This document shows, one piece after another, positions 45,976 through 55,417 of a stretch of 64,000 nucleotides of DNA. The stretch spans positions 43,356 to 107,355 of the forward strand of contig NZ_CGBP01000015.1 of assembly GCF_001053095.1 (NCBI RefSeq), written 5' to 3'. The notes under the pieces were generated by a model. The model was not told the DNA's origin, did no database searches, and saw only the letters and a list, made by a program, of their open reading frames with translations. The position numbers and the translations under genes are program-made. The stretch is from Yersinia similis (GTDB taxonomy: Bacteria; Pseudomonadota; Gammaproteobacteria; Enterobacterales; Enterobacteriaceae). Numbering within the stretch: the stretch's first letter is position 1; the number at the start of each line of letters is the position of its first letter.

Positions 45976-47694
45976 TTAGGCCGCCGCGTTATCATATAAT
46001 TTTTGAATGAGAAGCTGTTGTTCCTCGGTCGGCTTTATACCAAGAGAGTGGTAGATGATCCCCAACTGGTAGAGTTGTTGATTACCTGAAGCATCTTCTG
46101 CGGTAATAGATTCACGCGTCAACATTGATTTAAGCGTGAAAGTGATATGTTGCATGCATTCAGGTGTATTGGTAGCACAAATATTTTTCAATAACGTCAG
46201 GTTTTGTCCAGAAAGACCGGTATCTTTCACAACACGCGCTCTGGCTTCATCCCACTGTTTGTTTTTTATAAACAGATCGGTAATAAAGTAATTTTGGGCG
46301 GTGGTGACATGCTTATTTAGTATTCGTTCAGCACTGACGACATCGCCTGCAAAACCATACATTTCAGCAAGATCCCTATAATTTCTTTCGACTTCTTTGG
46401 GTGGATAGTCTTTTAGCTGTGAGAGATAAATAACCTCTGCATCTGTAGCCAACTTCTTAGCTTCCTCTATACGTCCAATATCAACTAATTTTTTAACGAT
46501 GGACTTAGTTACCGTTTCCCATGGATTGAATGTTTGATTTTGTGATTCTTCAATAATAATGTTTAAATATTTATCAGCTAATGCATCATATTTGCTTAAA
46601 TATAGAAAATTAAGCGACTCTATTTTATATTCGTAGCAATACCTATCGTCATAACAGGCGTATTCTGACGAGGTCATTAGCTTGTCAATACGTTCTTTAA
46701 TTAGGCCAGTTTCGTTAGTGGCATTCAACAATCGGATAAGCTTTATTTCTTCTATAGGCTTGGGAGCAAAGCTAAAGGACTTATCTGTAGAGGCAATGCT
46801 GGTTGCAATTAATGCATTGTATTCTTCAGTGAAACCATTAGCATGGTAAAATGCCATAATCCCGGACAATGCCAAGTCATAATAGGTGCCTTTATCTCCG
46901 GCCGCCCTGAGTAGTTGTTCTGATAATATTAATGTTTGTTGCTTATTACCTGCAAATGAATATAGATTGATCAAATTCAAGTAATCTTGATAAAAATAAA
47001 TTTCATTGTTCTGCTTCTTTTTGAGCACGTCGATAAACATTGCCTGTGCTTTATCGGTATAAATAAGGGTGTTTTTGGGGTCACCGTTGACACGATAATT
47101 TTCTGCAATAGCAAGCAGCATTCTTAATTGGTTGGTCGGTTCTACTATCTTGTCGCCATAGATATCTTTATAAATGGTCACCGCTTGATCTGGCGTATCT
47201 CGATAAGCTTCTAAAACAGAGGGAAGATAATAGCTCCTTGCATTGTTATCCAGCATTAGTAATTTTAACGCATATTCAGGCTGTTTCTTTTCAATCCAGG
47301 CATCTACATAACTCTTGTATGCTGAAAATGAACTCGGTTTCTCTAACCCAATCTGTGATAAGAATACCATTGCTTTATCTGGATTACCTGTTCCCGCAAT
47401 CCAGTCAGCAGAAAGATTCAGTGATAACATCGCCTCTTTCGAACTGAAATCAAGTTTCTTTAATAGCGTATTGGCTCGTTCTGGCGAGCTAAACATCAGG
47501 ATTTCTCGGTGCAGTTCGAAATAGGGGGCCTGAGCATCATAATGGGGATGTTCCGCCAGCGGTAGGGCATTTTCCAGTTTTCGTTCAACCACTGAATAGA
47601 CATCGGGTAATGCCTGTGCATGGGCAAAGCTTAAGCCAGAGCAAAATGTTGCGGTATAGACTAAAGTTGAAAAAAAGTTTATTTTCAGTTTCAT
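45976..47694 (-). CDS. Exported helical-repeat (TPR-like) protein
   Basis: A 572-residue precursor with a signal peptide ending in SFAHA before QALPDVYS. The mature chain is almost entirely helical, with degenerate TPR-like units (ENYRVNGDPKNTLIYTDKAQ, AEMYGFAGDVVSAERILNK). Cys pairs (ACYDDRYCYE and CATNTPEC) may form disulphides. No enzyme motif is seen. A periplasmic or surface scaffold is the most that can be inferred. It lies downstream of, and on the same strand as, the MORN/Sel1 protein gene, 63 bases away, so the two may be co-expressed. Confidence 0.75.
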   Translation of the reverse strand: MKLKINFFSTLVYTATFCSGLSFAHAQALPDVYSVVERKLENALPLAEHPHYDAQAPYFELHREILMFSSPERANTLLKKLDFSSKEAMLSLNLSADWIAGTGNPDKAMVFLSQIGLEKPSSFSAYKSYVDAWIEKKQPEYALKLLMLDNNARSYYLPSVLEAYRDTPDQAVTIYKDIYGDKIVEPTNQLRMLLAIAENYRVNGDPKNTLIYTDKAQAMFIDVLKKKQNNEIYFYQDYLNLINLYSFAGNKQQTLILSEQLLRAAGDKGTYYDLALSGIMAFYHANGFTEEYNALIATSIASTDKSFSFAPKPIEEIKLIRLLNATNETGLIKERIDKLMTSSEYACYDDRYCYEYKIESLNFLYLSKYDALADKYLNIIIEESQNQTFNPWETVTKSIVKKLVDIGRIEEAKKLATDAEVIYLSQLKDYPPKEVERNYRDLAEMYGFAGDVVSAERILNKHVTTAQNYFITDLFIKNKQWDEARARVVKDTGLSGQNLTLLKNICATNTPECMQHITFTLKSMLTRESITAEDASGNQQLYQLGIIYHSLGIKPTEEQQLLIQKLYDNAAA

Positions 47695-47757
47695 ATAATC
47701 TTATCCATGATCAATTTTATGAGGTCTGATTAATCCAGACCCCATTATTAAAATTAT

Positions 47758-49920
47758 TTACTTGTTGGATTCTAATTTTTTTAATTCTTCATAGGCTTCT
47801 CTCATCCCACTTTTAGCTGCAACGGTAAAGTGGAATTTTGCCTTATCCAAATTTTTCTCGGTGCCGTCTCCATTTTGATATATCCAACCAAGGTTATAAT
47901 GGGCGTGCACGTTTCCTTGTTCGGCAGCTTTTATGTGCCACTGATAGGCTTCTGGTAAGTTCTTTTCTACCCCTTCACCGACGAGATACAGATAGCCAAT
48001 TTCCACTTGAGCATCACTTAGCCCTAACTGCGCTGCTTTGAGTAAATAGGAGAAATATTTGGTTTGATCTTCTTTAACGCCGTCACCTTCATTATACATT
48101 TGAGCTAAAAGAAATAACGCCTTAATATTTTTATGGTCTGCTGATTTTTCTAGCCACTTAAGACCTCTATCATAGTCTTGACAAGTATAATGATACTTAC
48201 CCAGTTCATACTGTGCATTATCATCACTCTGTGAGGCTTTTTCGCGTATTTCAATAGGATTGTATAGCGAGTCAATACTTTTATTATTGATATAGCAGTG
48301 AATAATACTAACACCATCGGCATTGTATGTTTCTCCGGTACCCTGCATTTCATCATTCACATAAGGGGTGGTTGTTAACAGTCTACCGGTACGATCATTA
48401 AACTCTTTTTTGATACCACTTCTTATGCCTTCAATATAGGGTACTTCTTCAATTAATTTCCCTGTATTGATACTCCAATGTCTATCCGGGCCATCTTTTT
48501 TATCGTTCTTATACATTCTGGTATACAGCAGTTTTCCTGAATCATAATATTTATATTCACCCTGAAGTTTGTCATCTTTATAAGGTGAGAGTGATACCAT
48601 TTCACCCTGTTCGTTCCATTTCTGGCTATCTCCATCTAAGACGTCATTTTTATAGCTGGTTGATGTATTAAGTTGTCCATTATCAAACCACTCTCTTGAT
48701 ACGCCATTTTTGCGACCTTCGTTATCGTAGATTTCTTCCTGTCGCATTTTTCCATTTTTATACCAAGTCTGGTTAGAGAGTTGTTTTCCTTCTTTATACG
48801 TTGATTTAGACACCAGTTGGCCTTCGGTGCTGTACTCCTCGTTGGCTCCATGGTACTGGTCTTTATCATTTTTATTATAGATGGCTCGGACTTTACCTGA
48901 TTCAAAATAGACTGTGTGTTTACCAACGACTTTGCCAGCATGGTAGGTTCTTTCGTCTTTAATTTTACCATCAGGAAAATACTCAAAGTGTTTTCCTTCG
49001 AGTTTATTATTCAAATAGCTATGGTTCTCTTTAATGTTCCCATTGTCGTAATAATGAGGGCACTCTCCGTCGGCTATTTTGCTGTCAATAAAATGTCGTT
49101 TGCTTTCAATAGCACCATTTTCATGGTAGATAATATACTCACCATTGACCAAGCCATTTTTAAATACCAACGTCTCAGCTAATTTCCCTTTTTCATCATA
49201 ATATGAATCGTATTTTCCATCCTCTTTTCCCTCTTTATTATAAGTGAGAATATGTTGAATATTTCCACTGGAGTAATAGGATTTGAAGGTAGAGACGAAT
49301 TTTTGCGTTTTGAATGTTTCATCGTCAGTATAACCTTCAAAGGCCAGCAGTTTGCTCGGTATAAGTTCTTCAGTTTCTTCTGATGACTCAATAAACCACC
49401 CGGCCACTTTCCACAGCTGCTTTTCTTTATCAAAGGTTAATGGCATTGGGATCACCGATGTCGCCTGGCGTTTCACCGTGGCCTTTAAGTCTTGATTTAA
49501 CCAAAGATAAGATTCTTTTTTCATGAATTCAGCACCGCACAGTGCTTCAGTGCAAACTTCTATATTGGTGAGCATCGGTGTGCCACCGCTATCACATTGA
49601 TCTATTGTCAGGAAAAGATAACGCTCACTTAAAATCTCAGCTAACAAACTCTTGATTTTTGCAGCATATACCTCTGACGTTAAACCAAATGATTTTGGAC
49701 GACCTGAAAGCGTATTCTTATTGCAGGGGGTTTTGGTTTTAAAGTGGAACCGATCGGCCAGCAGTAGTTTCATATCACTATCAATGGCCGTTTTGTTAAA
49801 ATCAATGTTATCAATTTTAGCAACAAAGGTAATGGGTTTAGGTACTGCCGGAGGGGGTTGCTTTAGATATGCAACCGACGGATAAGAGAGTATTAAGAGT
49901 GCCACCAGTTTTTTTTTCAA
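47758..49920 (-). CDS. Exported MORN-like / Sel1-repeat protein
   Basis: A 720-residue precursor with an N-terminal signal (KKKLVALLILSYPSVA). Residues ~220-550 hold about fourteen MORN_2/YwqK-type repeats with the pattern (Y/W)x(D/E)(N/S)G(K/Q)(L/I)xxxxxYKxxxxxG. Residues ~590-715 hold three to four Sel1 repeats (AQYELGKYHY, ALFLLAQMYNEGDGV, AQVEIGYLYLVGEGV, AHYNLGWIYQNGDGT). Both repeat types mediate protein contacts. The two together on one exported protein is an uncommon architecture. The gene is AT-rich, and the long intergenic region upstream is shared with the DUF4034-like gene. Confidence 0.78.
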   Translation of the reverse strand: MKKKLVALLILSYPSVAYLKQPPPAVPKPITFVAKIDNIDFNKTAIDSDMKLLLADRFHFKTKTPCNKNTLSGRPKSFGLTSEVYAAKIKSLLAEILSERYLFLTIDQCDSGGTPMLTNIEVCTEALCGAEFMKKESYLWLNQDLKATVKRQATSVIPMPLTFDKEKQLWKVAGWFIESSEETEELIPSKLLAFEGYTDDETFKTQKFVSTFKSYYSSGNIQHILTYNKEGKEDGKYDSYYDEKGKLAETLVFKNGLVNGEYIIYHENGAIESKRHFIDSKIADGECPHYYDNGNIKENHSYLNNKLEGKHFEYFPDGKIKDERTYHAGKVVGKHTVYFESGKVRAIYNKNDKDQYHGANEEYSTEGQLVSKSTYKEGKQLSNQTWYKNGKMRQEEIYDNEGRKNGVSREWFDNGQLNTSTSYKNDVLDGDSQKWNEQGEMVSLSPYKDDKLQGEYKYYDSGKLLYTRMYKNDKKDGPDRHWSINTGKLIEEVPYIEGIRSGIKKEFNDRTGRLLTTTPYVNDEMQGTGETYNADGVSIIHCYINNKSIDSLYNPIEIREKASQSDDNAQYELGKYHYTCQDYDRGLKWLEKSADHKNIKALFLLAQMYNEGDGVKEDQTKYFSYLLKAAQLGLSDAQVEIGYLYLVGEGVEKNLPEAYQWHIKAAEQGNVHAHYNLGWIYQNGDGTEKNLDKAKFHFTVAAKSGMREAYEELKKLESNK

Positions 49921-50496
49921 TGTTAATCCTTAATTTAAACGTTCAATCCATTGCCATAATATGTTTTATAGTCAATTTCAGGGTGAAATGCCATTCTTCT
50001 AAGCAATATCGCTAATATATTACAAGTAAATTAATGAGTGTCAAAACGTAATTTTTCAGATGTTGTGGTAGTGATTGATAATATTAAAAATATTAATCTA
50101 TCGGCGGTGATGAATTCTGGAGGTTACAGTGGGAATGACAGATTTCCAATTAAGTTACATTTCTCTCTATTGTTTTTTACATTTAACTTTTGAGTGCATT
50201 TTATTATTTTTAATTTGTGAAGTGGGTGCAATGTTAATTAAATGGGATTATGAATGTACGATGGTAACCCGTATAATAGAGACAGAAAATTGAGAAATAT
50301 CTTATTTATCCTCGTGCTTCAATAAGAATAGATGACGTCGACTTGCCGATATCCAACACGTAATCATGAGATATATCCCACAGCGTTAACATCGATTTTT
50401 TAGGGGGATGTTTATCCCGAAGTATGGTTAATCTCACTGAAATATTGTCACCTGTTTTTTATACCTATTTCCCTATCACTGAAAGGAAACAGAACT
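49921..50496. other. Divergent AT-rich intergenic region
   Basis: About 575 bases between divergent genes. Contains an AATATT-AAAA-ATATT dyad near 50085 and long A/T runs. It probably holds both promoters. No gene or RNA was recognised. Confidence 0.5.
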
Positions 50497-52608
50497 ATGC
50501 AAGGACGCGATTACATTCCCTGCGATATCGCAGAGTACCATCTGCTTGACGTTGCTGAATTACCCCCGAAGGACAAAAATAGGGCGTTATGCGACATGCG
50601 TTCCTTCCTTCGTGAAGGGCGTTATGGTGAGCTTGATAAACAACTGGAAAGTGCACTTACCGCATCATTCCTTAGCCGTGATGCCGAGCAGCGTTATTAT
50701 CGTGGCTGGATGGATATGGAAAATACCCCCGATTTACATAGCATCATTTCAATGGGGCCGGAAGGTTTGGCACAGATCAAAGCCTGGCAACACGACTGCC
50801 CTGAATCGAACCATGCCTGGTTGGCTGAAACGTTGTACTGGCATCATTGTGCCTGGCTGTATCGCAGCTATGGCTGGGCGAAGAATACCACTACCGCGAT
50901 GTGGGTGTGTGCAGCCGCCTGTAATGAAATGATGGTGCTGGCAGCCCTGCAAACGTTAACACTGGAGCCACGCCAGTGGATGGCCGCTGCGCTGATTATC
51001 CCGGCAATTACCGCGTTTGGCGTTCCGGACTGGCTGGCTGTCATTATTGCCAATGAGAAGGCGGATTCGTTGCCGGTTCTGGGCGAATTACGTGACTATC
51101 AACAGTGCTATCCTGAAGAGATGACAGCCCTGATGAGTTATTCAGGGCTTAATGCGTATGCTCAGATATCGGCTCCCGATGCGTTACCTCCAGGTTTACT
51201 GCGCAATCAAACGGGGAGGGGGCTTACTGGCCCGCATTATTGGCTGTTTGCCAGTTTGCATATCCATCCAACCCAATTCTATGTCTTCACCGATTACATC
51301 CCGTTCCAAATGCCTCGTTGGCGTGGTTTACCGCAGGAAATGCTGGACTTAATTGTTTCATCGGCTTGTGATCATTTAAGTGTTCAGGAAAAAGACCATT
51401 TACGCCATCTGATCTGGTGGGATGATTTTCGTGATGATCTCGGCCATAAAGTCGCCGATCTGGCTGAACGTGAGCGGCAGTTTACCGAGGTGAAACGCGA
51501 AGCTGAACAGGCGTTGAATGCAGATGATCGCGCTCAGGCACTACGCTGGCTGGCCGCGAGTTACTACGCGATGGAAGATGAGCCATCCGCCTGGCACTAT
51601 TTACAGCAAGCTGTCGCACTAGAGCCTAGTCTTGGCGGGTATTTACATCATGCCGCGTTATGGCTTGCTGAAAAGTTTGCCCCTGAATCACGCTGGAGGC
51701 ATAACCAGATTTGCCATAATGCGCAGCTTATGCACTCTCCCCAGGCAATGGTTTTGCAGGGCTACTGTTTGTTGACCGGGCTGTTTGGGTTTACACAAAA
51801 CGAGGCGTTAGGTCGTGAATGGCTTGATTATGCTTTGCAGCACGATCCGAAAGATGCCTGGGATCAAACAGGCTTCATCCTAAATGAACTGAATTACCCT
51901 GACGATGCTATGCGTCTGTTCACTCTTGGGGCCGAATATGGTGCGTGTGGCACGGCGTCAAGTCTGGGTAGCTTTTATCTGTATGCGCCATCGGAGACAC
52001 GAGACATACCACGCGCAATAAGCTATTACCGTCAGGTTGTTGAGCAAAACAGTGCACTTTTAAGCCAAAAAGTCATCGCCAAATATCCGCTAATCGATAA
52101 CACCGATCCATTCTCGTATGAAGATGAACTAAAAAGAGCCTATTACTCACTGGCGCGCTGTTACCAACTGCTTTCATACGAGGAAACTGATGCGGTAAAA
52201 ACCGCCGAACTTGAGGGGCAATTGGTTGCATCATTAAAAGCATCGGTTGACTGGGGAAACGACGTTGCTTTACCCGAGTTGTTAGCCCTGCTTTCAGAAC
52301 TTCATACCTTGAGTGTGGCTCATCAGTATCTTGACTTTCTACTGGAGCATGGCAACAAAGGCAGCATATTGGCGATGACTTCACTGGCAAAAATTTACTT
52401 CAATCGAAAAGATAAACATATTTATAACTATAAGCTTAGCGCTCGCTGGATGTATTTCGCACTGGCGTTGGCACCTGATGATGAAAAAGTTAATGAAGTC
52501 TTTTTTTCCTGCCATGCCCGTAACCGTTGGGTTACTCACCGTTATGTTTGGTCGACATCACGCATTGCCGCACATGAAATTCCAGGTCAGAAGAGTCCAA
52601 TATCCTAA
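50497..52608 (+). CDS. Large cytoplasmic DUF4034-like TPR/Sel1-type protein
   Basis: A 703-residue protein without a signal peptide. The N-terminal ~330 residues resemble DUF4034 proteins (SFLREGRYGELDKQLESAL followed by a Trp-rich WMDMENTP...W.HDCPESNHAWL segment). The rest is helical repeat (QALRWLAASYYAMEDEPSAW, YYSLARCYQLLSYE). GAAAGGAAACAG precedes the ATG. No function is known for the family, though relatives are often next to interbacterial-toxin loci. It stands alone between the divergent MORN/Sel1 gene and the isomerase gene. Confidence 0.75.
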   Translation: MQGRDYIPCDIAEYHLLDVAELPPKDKNRALCDMRSFLREGRYGELDKQLESALTASFLSRDAEQRYYRGWMDMENTPDLHSIISMGPEGLAQIKAWQHDCPESNHAWLAETLYWHHCAWLYRSYGWAKNTTTAMWVCAAACNEMMVLAALQTLTLEPRQWMAAALIIPAITAFGVPDWLAVIIANEKADSLPVLGELRDYQQCYPEEMTALMSYSGLNAYAQISAPDALPPGLLRNQTGRGLTGPHYWLFASLHIHPTQFYVFTDYIPFQMPRWRGLPQEMLDLIVSSACDHLSVQEKDHLRHLIWWDDFRDDLGHKVADLAERERQFTEVKREAEQALNADDRAQALRWLAASYYAMEDEPSAWHYLQQAVALEPSLGGYLHHAALWLAEKFAPESRWRHNQICHNAQLMHSPQAMVLQGYCLLTGLFGFTQNEALGREWLDYALQHDPKDAWDQTGFILNELNYPDDAMRLFTLGAEYGACGTASSLGSFYLYAPSETRDIPRAISYYRQVVEQNSALLSQKVIAKYPLIDNTDPFSYEDELKRAYYSLARCYQLLSYEETDAVKTAELEGQLVASLKASVDWGNDVALPELLALLSELHTLSVAHQYLDFLLEHGNKGSILAMTSLAKIYFNRKDKHIYNYKLSARWMYFALALAPDDEKVNEVFFSCHARNRWVTHRYVWSTSRIAAHEIPGQKSPIS

Positions 52609-52854
52609 CCTTAATCATTATGAATCACAGGGTTCGGACCGGGTGTTTTTAATACGCAATCGGCCCATAAAATCGGTGTGTTCTGTGTGGACATCCACTC
52701 TAGTGAATGCTGATCCAATCGCGAAATGCGACTTATGTAAAACATATTTTCATTAAAATTGAAATGATGTTCACAAAATGCTATGTTCAGCGCAGTCATG
52801 TCAAACTATCACATTCAATGGGCTGATGCTCATTGACGAAGAGGAGATAACAAA

Positions 52855-53493
52855 ATGAAAATCGCACTGATGATGGAAAACAGTCAGGCAGGTAAAAACG
52901 CGATAATCCTTAAAGAGCTGAATGCTGTTGCCTCGGAAAAAGCGTATCCGGTATTCAACGTTGGGATGAGCGATGAGCAAGATCATCACCTGACCTATAT
53001 TCATCTGGGCATCATGGCCAGCATTTTATTGAATGCTAAAGCGGTTGATTTTGTGGTGACCGGATGTGGTACAGGGCAGGGTGCAATGATGTCATTAAAT
53101 ATACATCCAGGCGTTGTATGTGGTTATTGCATCGATCCAGCAGATGCTTTCCTGTTTGCTCAGATTAACAATGGGAATGCGTTGTCACTGCCGTTTGCTA
53201 AAGGCTTTGGCTGGGGCGCGGAGCTTAACGTACGCTATATCTTTGAGAAAGCGTTCACTGGTGTGAAGGGCGAAGGCTATCCACTTGATCGTAAAGAGCC
53301 ACAGGTACGTAATGCCGGTATCTTGAATCAAGTGAAAGCGGCGGTCGTGAAAGAAAACTATCTGGATACACTGCGTGCTATCGACCCTGAATTGGTGAAA
53401 ACCGCCGTTAGCGGTGCACGTTTCCAGCAGTGTTTCTTTGAAAACTGCCAGGACAAAGAGATTGAAGCGTTCGTGAAACAAATACTCGCGTAA
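52855..53493 (+). CDS. RpiB/LacA/LacB-family sugar-phosphate isomerase
   Basis: A 212-residue protein of the RpiB/LacAB isomerase family, with the GCGTGQGAMMSLN motif (the catalytic-Cys region of RpiB, about 70-82) and HLTYIHLGIMASILL. It is longer than RpiB (about 150) because of a C-terminal ~70-residue extension seen in uronate-type ketol-isomerase relatives. GAGGAG is placed eight bases before the ATG. The substrate (ribose-5-P, a deoxy-hexosulose uronate or another sugar) cannot be told. A hairpin terminator follows. No other sugar-catabolic gene is adjacent. Confidence 0.85.
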   Translation: MKIALMMENSQAGKNAIILKELNAVASEKAYPVFNVGMSDEQDHHLTYIHLGIMASILLNAKAVDFVVTGCGTGQGAMMSLNIHPGVVCGYCIDPADAFLFAQINNGNALSLPFAKGFGWGAELNVRYIFEKAFTGVKGEGYPLDRKEPQVRNAGILNQVKAAVVKENYLDTLRAIDPELVKTAVSGARFQQCFFENCQDKEIEAFVKQILA

Positions 53494-53523
53494 CGATAGA
53501 ACCGAATAAAAGGTTTCTTATTG

Positions 53524-53578
53524 AACTGCACCCCAATTATTGGAGAACACCCTGATATTTGGTAGTGCAGTTTTTTTA
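53524..53578 (+). terminator. Terminator after the isomerase gene (IS-end-like hairpin)
   Basis: AACTGCAC (53524-53531) pairs with GTGCAGTT (53565-53572), extended by CCAA/TTGG, followed by TTTTT. It lies 30 bases after the stop. The left arm context TGAACTGCACCCCAATTATTGG also resembles IS3-family terminal repeats, so the hairpin may derive from a mobile element. Confidence 0.6.
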
Positions 53579-53628
53579 TGCTGTGTAACATTTAATGCAC
53601 AGCTAAAATTTAATGCACGGCGAACGTA

Positions 53629-54288
53629 TTACTCGCGGCGGCCTGTTGCGGTAAAAAGTACGACCATGCCTACACGGTTAACTGCAACATCATGGAACTG
53701 GAACGACAGCATGGCATGGAGCCCATCTTCTGTATCGTCTTTGTTAGAAAAAATACCTTTTGAGTTATACACCTTCATCAATTTCTTCCCAAGACGATTA
53801 TGCCCTGCATCATTGCCTAATATCGTCGCGCCATAAAGTGTGCCCCCCGTTTTTAACCCCTTAGCGGTATTGGCTATCACTTGAACTTTATCCTTTAGCG
53901 TACCAGGGAGGCAATGCAGCAGATAGAACATTGAAATTGAGTCAAAATAGCCCTGGTATTGGGCTGGGAACGGTTCAAAAACATCATGCTGGATGCATTC
54001 CTTGATCCGTGTTGACCCAATGCGATTACGGGCAACAGCAAGGCTGTTGGTATTGATATCCATCAGAGAGATATGAGTAGTTTCAGGCAGATGTGTCAGA
54101 TAAAAACCAGTCCCTACGCCTATGTCCAAATGTTCATTACCGGCATATTCAGTGAAATGAGGTACCAAAACGTCGTGAGTAGGGCATTTCCAAGCAAAGC
54201 GATTGGAAATTTTCAATACCCACCAGTCATATAACTTCAGTGTAAATGGAGTATATATTTGGGAACCTATTTTGGTTGATTTGCTCAT
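53629..54288 (-). CDS. Class I SAM-dependent methyltransferase (candidate peptide tailoring enzyme)
   Basis: A 219-residue Rossmann-fold methyltransferase. Motif I is LDIGVGTG (about 54-61), the acidic residue that binds the SAM ribose is in LMDIN (Asp77), and motif IV is YFDSISMFYLLHCLPG. It is the last gene of the minus-strand cluster that also encodes three cupin-like proteins, the small peptide and an SDR, 104 bases after the SDR. A role in methylating the peptide product is inferred from this position only; a stand-alone methyltransferase is the alternative. Confidence 0.82.
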   Translation of the reverse strand: MSKSTKIGSQIYTPFTLKLYDWWVLKISNRFAWKCPTHDVLVPHFTEYAGNEHLDIGVGTGFYLTHLPETTHISLMDINTNSLAVARNRIGSTRIKECIQHDVFEPFPAQYQGYFDSISMFYLLHCLPGTLKDKVQVIANTAKGLKTGGTLYGATILGNDAGHNRLGKKLMKVYNSKGIFSNKDDTEDGLHAMLSFQFHDVAVNRVGMVVLFTATGRRE

Positions 54289-54392
54289 AATAATATTCCG
54301 TTACTATTTCGTTACGGTGCTTATTAAATCAACCTATGGGGTAGAGATCAAATAGAAAAACCACATAACCATATGGATTACATGGGAAATGG

Positions 54393-55073
54393 CTACAGCA
54401 CCACGTCAATTGAAGACGACGTTTTTTGCACATATGACAAAACTAAAATAACCGCATTAGCGATATTTTCCGGCGCTATCGTTCTAATTTTCGCATCAGA
54501 CTGATGGGACAGTGTTTCAACCTGACAGGGCGATATATTACAGATGTGAATTGATTTTTTGCGTAATTCTTCTCGGATGCTGTGGATAAAGCCATTAAGC
54601 CCCCATTTAGATGCTGCGTAGCACGCGCCTTCAGGCAAACTGGAGAAGCCAGCAATTGAGGATATATTCACGATTATTGGGCAGGCACTGGTCTTAATAT
54701 AAGGTAATACAAGATGTGTAAGATAAATAGTGGCGAGAAGGTTGGTACTGATGGTATCGGTAATTCTACTATAGGTCATCTCTTCGAGAGCAGAAAAATT
54801 AAAGACGCCGGCACAATTGATCAATACATCCACCCCCCCCATTTGCTGAACAGCATACTCCACTAATTCACGACAGGCTTTTTCGTTGGTAAGATCGCCA
54901 TACCAAAAATAAGCTCTTTTGGACTTATCATCGCTAAGATATCTGTCTTGCAATTTTTGGGAACGTTTACAAGCAAGAACAAGATTTATACCTGATTTAT
55001 ACAGTGCATCAGTAATAGCAGAACCAATTAATCCTGATGCACCAGTGAGTATTATTTTCAAATTACAGGACAT
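54393..55073 (-). CDS. Classical short-chain dehydrogenase (candidate peptide tailoring enzyme)
   Basis: A 226-residue classical SDR: nucleotide-binding TGASGLIG (10-17), NCAG (86-89), the catalytic NISSI Ser and YAASK with Tyr152 and Lys156. All catalytic residues are present. It lies 152 bases downstream of the small peptide gene, beyond an intrinsic terminator, so it would be expressed at a lower level by read-through or from its own promoter. It could reduce or oxidise a side chain of the peptide or act on a small-molecule partner. Confidence 0.82.
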   Translation of the reverse strand: MSCNLKIILTGASGLIGSAITDALYKSGINLVLACKRSQKLQDRYLSDDKSKRAYFWYGDLTNEKACRELVEYAVQQMGGVDVLINCAGVFNFSALEEMTYSRITDTISTNLLATIYLTHLVLPYIKTSACPIIVNISSIAGFSSLPEGACYAASKWGLNGFIHSIREELRKKSIHICNISPCQVETLSHQSDAKIRTIAPENIANAVILVLSYVQKTSSSIDVVL

Positions 55074-55106
55074 ACTTCCTCAATTCATTTTTTGACTATT
55101 AGATAA

Positions 55107-55140
55107 AAGCCGGGTGTGAGAAGGCTACCACTCCCGGCTT
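55107..55140 (-). terminator. Intrinsic terminator after the small peptide gene
   Basis: On the minus strand AAGCCGGG and CCCGGCTT form a perfect 8-bp stem (loop 18 bases) followed by TTATCT. It lies 86 bases after the peptide stop and before the SDR gene. A leaky terminator directly after a precursor peptide is a common way to make more precursor than tailoring enzyme. Confidence 0.75.
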
Positions 55141-55225
55141 GAGTCACTAAGTTATATGAAGATTATTGGAACAAATCATTCCAATATCTACTTCTGGGTC
55201 ACGTCCAGTATTTTAAATGCTTCAA

Positions 55226-55369
55226 TCAAGGATGATGACATCCAAACCCTAGCACACGGCCAGCTTCTTGGCCTGATAATGTTCTAGGCACTGCGCCCGC
55301 CAGAGCCGTATTTTTGCCAAAGGTTACGAGTTTGATGCTTTTTACTTTAGCCGAATTATTTTTAGTCAT
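55226..55369 (-). CDS. 47-residue candidate RiPP precursor peptide
   Basis: A 47-codon frame preceded by TAGGAG, seven bases before the ATG, 48 bases after the 316-residue protein gene and on the same strand. The product starts MTKNNSAKVKSIKLV, has a small-residue stretch Ala22-Leu-Ala-Gly-Ala26 that could be the leader end, and a C-terminal segment containing RTLSGQEAG and ending GFGCHHP, with the only Cys at 44 next to His45 and His46. Genes of this size and place, next to several putative modifying enzymes, are typical of ribosomally synthesised, modified peptides. Modification and cleavage site are inferred; there is no transporter or peptidase in the cluster. I do not recognise the peptide family. 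Confidence 0.72.
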   Translation of the reverse strand: MTKNNSAKVKSIKLVTFGKNTALAGAVPRTLSGQEAGRVLGFGCHHP

Positions 55370-55417
55370 AATATGACTCCTATTTTATTGAGATAAAGTA
55401 ATCCGCTAACTATATTA

